A stretch of DNA of 64,000 nucleotides from Agroathelia rolfsii (taxonomy: Eukaryota > Basidiomycota > Agaricomycetes > Amylocorticiales > Amylocorticiaceae), in assembly GCA_018343915.1 (NCBI GenBank), contig JABRWF010000002.1:620001-684000 (forward strand), in the 5' to 3' direction. Below the pieces are notes generated by a model. It was not told the DNA's origin, did not search any database, and saw only the letters and a list, made by a program, of their open reading frames with translations. The translations under genes and the position numbers were made by a program. Each line of letters starts with the position of its first letter. Position 1 is the stretch's first letter. This document shows positions 60,136-64,000 of this stretch, piece by piece.

Positions 60136-61444
60136 TTACGCACTTCTGCGCCATCGTCACACGATCGCCATTGCACTCGACATCGCTGCTCTCGCTCATA
60201 TGATACACGAGCCAGGTCTCGGTTCCATCGGGCGAGTTGAAGATGCCGTTATGGCCCGGGCCGTAGTCGCCATTCGCGCTCGTGAACACGGGCGTGCTGC
60301 TCTTTGTCCACGATGATGCGATGGTCGGGTCCGCGCCTTCGGTAAGTGTGAGTAGGCCGAGTTCGTAAGAGGAGCTCCAACCTGTTCGTTCGTTTGTGTG
60401 ATAATGCGATGATTAGGGGAAAGATGTTATGAATGAGGGGGGAAAAATGATGGTGCATGAGTCTAAGGGGAAGAATTGTAATTTTGTGTGAGAAAAACAG
60501 ACTGACATGCAGATGCCGAATAGGTCAGCCAGACTTGCGAGCCGTTGTACATCGCCTGCGGGCCCTCGTTAACTGCGCGATATGACGGATCAGACACGAT
60601 TTTTTTGAGGGGAATAGTTGGAAAATAGGGTTTTGATTGGGAGAAAGAGGGTTGACAATAATGGCTGTACACACACCTGGGAGATCCACGGTCTCCCAAC
60701 TCAACGTCGGCTCAGAGATCAGCACACGATCGCCGAGCGTAGCTGGGTTCGTGAGTGGGGCGATGTAGAGACTCTGCAGGTTACTCGGGCTGAAGGATGA
60801 GAAGACAAAGTACCGGTCGCCGTTGACTGTGATCACTGTGCCGTCAATCGCCCATACATCTGGTGCATTCGGCGGCTCAAGCTGGCCTGCGAAGGAGTAT
60901 GGACCCATAGGATTTGTGGTCGTGCCTGTTGTTACAAAATGCGTTTAATGCGTGATTTTGAAAGAGAAAAAGATGCATTGGTTAGCATTGCTAGTGTCTT
61001 GTGCAGGAAGAGACAAAACAAGACTAACCTTTGAGTACATAGGGTCGTTGCCCGTCGGTATCAGCGGAGTCACCAGCACTATAATAGATCCACCAACTAA
61101 TTGTTGGCAAGCAAAAGTCAACTATTCATCACGTCTTCTTGAATACTTTTTTCAACTTACTATCCGGCAATGTAATGTACCTCGGGTGCCCAAACGTTAC
61201 AACACCTGCTCGCTGTCGAGTCAGTCCAGACAACCTCAGGTGTGGCCGTCTTGAGACCCGCGATCGTCGTCGAGCGTGTGATCTGGATGTTCGTCCAGGT
61301 CGTCGTGAGGAGGTAGTAGTACCCGTCTGAGTAGACCATGAACGGGTCGCTGCCGTTGTACGTCTTCAACGGGTTGTAGAATCCGACATAGGCAGACGCC
61401 ATAAGAGGGAGCAGAAAAGCATAGAGGAGATGGACGAGCTGCAT
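59897..61444 (-). CDS. Secreted GH43-family arabinosidase-like glycoside hydrolase
   Basis: Exons 61444-61161, 61096-61029, 60925-60677, 60572-60507 and 60381-60144 are well supported. The last exon (about 59987-59897) is tentative, giving about 331 residues. The signal peptide MQLVHLLYAFLLPLMASA is followed by a five-bladed beta-propeller with all three GH43 acidic residues in context: Asp in YNGSDPFMVYSDG, Asp in DVWAIDGTVI and Glu in VNEGPQAMYNG. PEVHYIAGYWWIYYSAGD also fits. The propeller resembles fungal exo-1,5-alpha-arabinofuranosidases or related GH43 enzymes acting on arabinan or arabinoxylan side chains outside the cell. The last intron carries a long (CT)n tract directly after the donor. 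The C-terminal exon does not resemble the usual family ending, so another acceptor (after 59963) is possible. Confidence 0.85.
60093..60132. repeat. (GA)n microsatellite in the last intron of the GH43 gene
   Basis: About 20 GA units on the + strand, that is (CT)n in the transcript, starting about 10 nt after the 5' splice site at 60143. Confidence 0.85.
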
Positions 61445-62480
61445 CGTGTGCGATGAAAAGCTGGAATGTGGTTATTGCTGCAGAATAGCCCACACTTGGA
61501 GAACTTAGATATGCAGTAAATCTGGCTCTTTTTATAGGTGCTCATACGTACGCCTCTCGCTTTACCTTCTCTTTTCTCCGCCGGTAGTGTCGTATTTAGG
61601 ACATGAGCAGGTCATGCAACGAAAGCAGAGAAGCATCTAATACACCAGAATCATGAGTCGTCAGGAGCCTGAGTCATGTGAGATTCAAATCCTAAGGTAA
61701 TTACGACTACAATTGAGTTCAGCCCAGGTTCTTGGTGAGACAGCGGTAATGGGCGGTAGTGACCATAGCCATGATCGTATGCGGCTGCATTGTGAGCTGG
61801 CAGGTGGTCATGCTTACAGAAATCTACAGGGACGATCAACTGACACGGTAAGGACATCATGTGGCTCTCATTCCCTGCCTGCGGCTACGAGCGGAACGGT
61901 TGTGCAGTGCCGTTTGAACTCGCCGAGTTTCATGCGAGAGGAGAGTGCAAACGATGAAGCCAACACGACTCGGAGCTGCAAGGCCATAACAGTAATTCAC
62001 CGACAACGATTTTCCTTGATGAATATGTCCGGTGGGATTATCTTTTCTCCATGAATAAGCACAGTGCTGGCTGAAAGCTCGAGTTAATCCTGTATGGTTT
62101 AACAGTCGTGAACGAGCTGCGATTGAATAAGAACGCCATATGATGAAAGACTAAAGCTCCGAATCTATACTTGGTGGGAGCCGTTCAAGTGACGTCGGAT
62201 AGAGCTTCCGACTGTTGCCGCCGGAACCAGGCCGAGTCTGATGACACGACATGATCACATCGAACAAACTTTTCAGTTAAGCTTTGCGCGACCATATGCG
62301 AAACCTGCCAATCGAATTCGCACTTGCCAGATTTACACTAAGATTTTTGTGTTGCATAAAATGTAAAATATAAAATCTAACAGGAAAAATGTTTACAACA
62401 TGTTATTCAGTAATCATACTGGTAATGTAGATCGATTATTATCATGGCCCAGGTATCATAACGAAAACCCATGATTAAAC
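61445..62480. other. Intergenic, no gene seen
   Basis: About 1 kb upstream of the GH43 gene and downstream of the edge gene. A TATA-like CTTTTTATAGG (+ strand reading, 61530-61540) lies about 90 bp before the GH43 start. No open frame is supported. Confidence 0.45.
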
Positions 62481-64000
62481 TCAGCCAGAAGTGCTGATGT
62501 CGCGCCTCAAGGGTGAAGATCTACAGATAGCGCTAGCTTGAGGTGGATGAGGATGATGATTATCGGTAACAAAGTCATCGTTATGTTGAGTGATAAAAGG
62601 TAGTGTTCCGTCGAGGATTTTGGACCATTGGGTCGCTGTTAACTGTTTGATCATGTCCATGCATGCGCGTGTCTGTACATCCCACAGAGTAGGCACAAAC
62701 GGCAGATCCATCGATTTATCTAAGCGCTTGATGGGCCTTCCGGACTGGTCAGATTGAATGGCGGGCAAATTGATACCCTTTCTCCTGAGAAGCTCGTAGG
62801 CACGCTCCACCTGAGATCAGCGTCAACAAATAACTTCTCGGTCTAGGACGAAGGAGAAATAGCCTTACAGCAACCACACATAACGTTAGTGCACCACATG
62901 GGTAATTCTTGTCATCAATTTCAGTGTTTCTTGTACTGGCCAGATGCAGCGCAAAAACGTCGAGGATGACAAGCGAGCAGAATATGTCGGACTGAGTCAT
63001 AGAAAAGATATTAATACATGGGCCAACGAGTCATATTATACCAGTAACAAGATTGAATATACGTACACGCTTGTAAGGGTCCTCATACATGAACCGGGAG
63101 CCAGAGAGCATCCACTGCGCGTAAATGGCGTGTCCCCGGGCTGAACCATCCACAACGCCTTTCTTCTCTAAGTTGTCGAGGTGGCGTTGAAGGATTTCAA
63201 TTGCAGCCTCCCCAATTCTGAGTCGCCATCGGGCGAGTATACTATTAACCTAAAAATTATGATTAATGTAAGGTTAGCTTCAGAAAAGAGGTGATGATGA
63301 GCCTCACCTTAGCGTCGATCGCTGTAAGATGTTCATCATCCATGACAGGCGATTGTGGATATATTTCTCCCCAAACACGGCGTACTGTCGCTCGCATATT
63401 TGCATTTGTGCGCCACGGATCGTCTAGACAGGCCGCCCATCGAATGACTCTGGGGAAAAAGACGTTTTGAAAAGTCTTTTGGCCTTCTGGTGTGAGGTAC
63501 TCGGGTGTAGGTAATCGAGCATAGCTGTCGACAGGCCTTTCAAGTTGGATTGGCAAGTTAATACTGGCCGTAATATTAGGCATGGATATCTTTGAGATGT
63601 AGATGAGTGATTGCTTTGTTTCCAAAAAGGATTCAAGGAACGGTTTATCATACTAAGCGAGCTCGGGCCGTCGTCGTGGGTAGCTCATAGTCAGAAGATG
63701 CCCCAAAGGAAATTGTATTCAATCCCGTCTCTAAATTTGGACCGGAACGAGTGGAAGCGTGAAGATCGTCGCTGGAAATGTGTCTGCCAGTGACACCTAG
63801 TAATGTTGGTGTGGGCTGTTCGAAAGGGATGTCCAAACCGGGGGATAGCGTATCACCTAGATAAGACACGTAAGCCTCATCACTTACAACAAGTACAATA
63901 ACAAATACGCCTAGTGTTGTGGCCTTGTGGGCTAGACCCTGGTAGTATATTTTGACTCCTTTGGAACGAGAGATGATGTCGCTGAGGGTCGAGCTTGTTC
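62481..64000 (-). CDS. Unrecognised protein with one membrane segment (5' partial)
   Basis: Exons 64000-63654, 63613-63308, 63249-63067, 62991-62869 and 62810-62481 join in frame, giving the last about 430 residues. The gene continues beyond the right edge. Near the visible N-terminus is one hydrophobic segment (HKATTLGVFVIVLVVSDEAY). It is followed by a disordered stretch and then a helical region with FFPRVIRWAACLDDPWRTNA, ANMRATVRRVWGEIYP, RWRLRIGEAAIEILQRHLDN and HAIYAQWMLSGSRFMYEDPY. The first intron (63653-63614, 40 nt) is short but restores the frame across an apparent stop. I recognise no named domain. Multi-exon structure with consistent phases supports a real gene. Confidence 0.7.

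Noticed and set aside
61675..61700. GATTCAAATCC resembling a tRNA T-loop
   Set aside because: The flanking bases do not pair as a T-stem and no anticodon or acceptor stem fits. No tRNA was found in the window by eye.

Overview
The window looks like nuclear DNA of a filamentous basidiomycete, probably an Agaricomycete. Genes on both strands are broken by many introns of about 45-65 nt with GT..AG ends. Housekeeping genes have fungal architecture (seryl-tRNA synthetase, threonine synthase, Esa1-type acetyltransferase, RPAP1), and there is an F-box protein of the kind that is abundant in mushrooms. No bacterial, phage or CRISPR features were seen. Gene models below were built by hand, joining exons on splice signals, frame and comparison between paralogs.

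Layout. 1-1955 (+): C-terminal part of an RPAP1-like RNA polymerase II assembly factor. 3105-6818 (+): two tandem short-chain dehydrogenases (SDRs), the second with an in-frame stop, and a possible third relic between them. 7857-9393 (+): F-box protein. 9533-11301 (-): cytosolic seryl-tRNA synthetase. 11732-12540 (+): small acidic disordered protein. 13029-14292 (-): protein with three CCCH zinc fingers. 14293-17844: long gene-poor stretch holding a 732-bp foldback (inverted-repeat) element flanked by a 12-bp direct repeat.

17845-36548 (+): the most striking part, four tandem secreted GH95-family glycoside hydrolases (about 855 residues each, about 26 exons each). Copies 1 and 2 resemble each other most, as do copies 3 and 4. 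All share a TATA block about 40-55 bp before the ATG. All keep the putative acid and the Asp of the GH95 active site, but have Asp where the family has the first Asn of its Asn-x-Asn pair.

36668-38544 (-): threonine synthase, divergent over 245 bp from 38790-40734 (+), a MYST acetyltransferase. 41074-about 42522 (-): multi-pass membrane protein. 44379-49873 (+): 1733-residue Ser/Pro-rich protein with a C-terminal coiled coil. 51122-56058 (-): 1610-residue low-complexity protein with a coiled coil. 59897-61444 (-): secreted GH43 enzyme. 62481-64000 (-): unrecognised gene cut by the window edge.

The secreted GH95 array and the GH43 enzyme fit degradation of plant cell-wall side chains (fucosyl/galactosyl and arabinosyl). 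The remaining genes are mostly core cell functions. No gene cluster with an obviously new joint function was found. The best leads are the GH95 array with its altered active-site motif, the foldback element, and the decaying SDR and GH95 copies.
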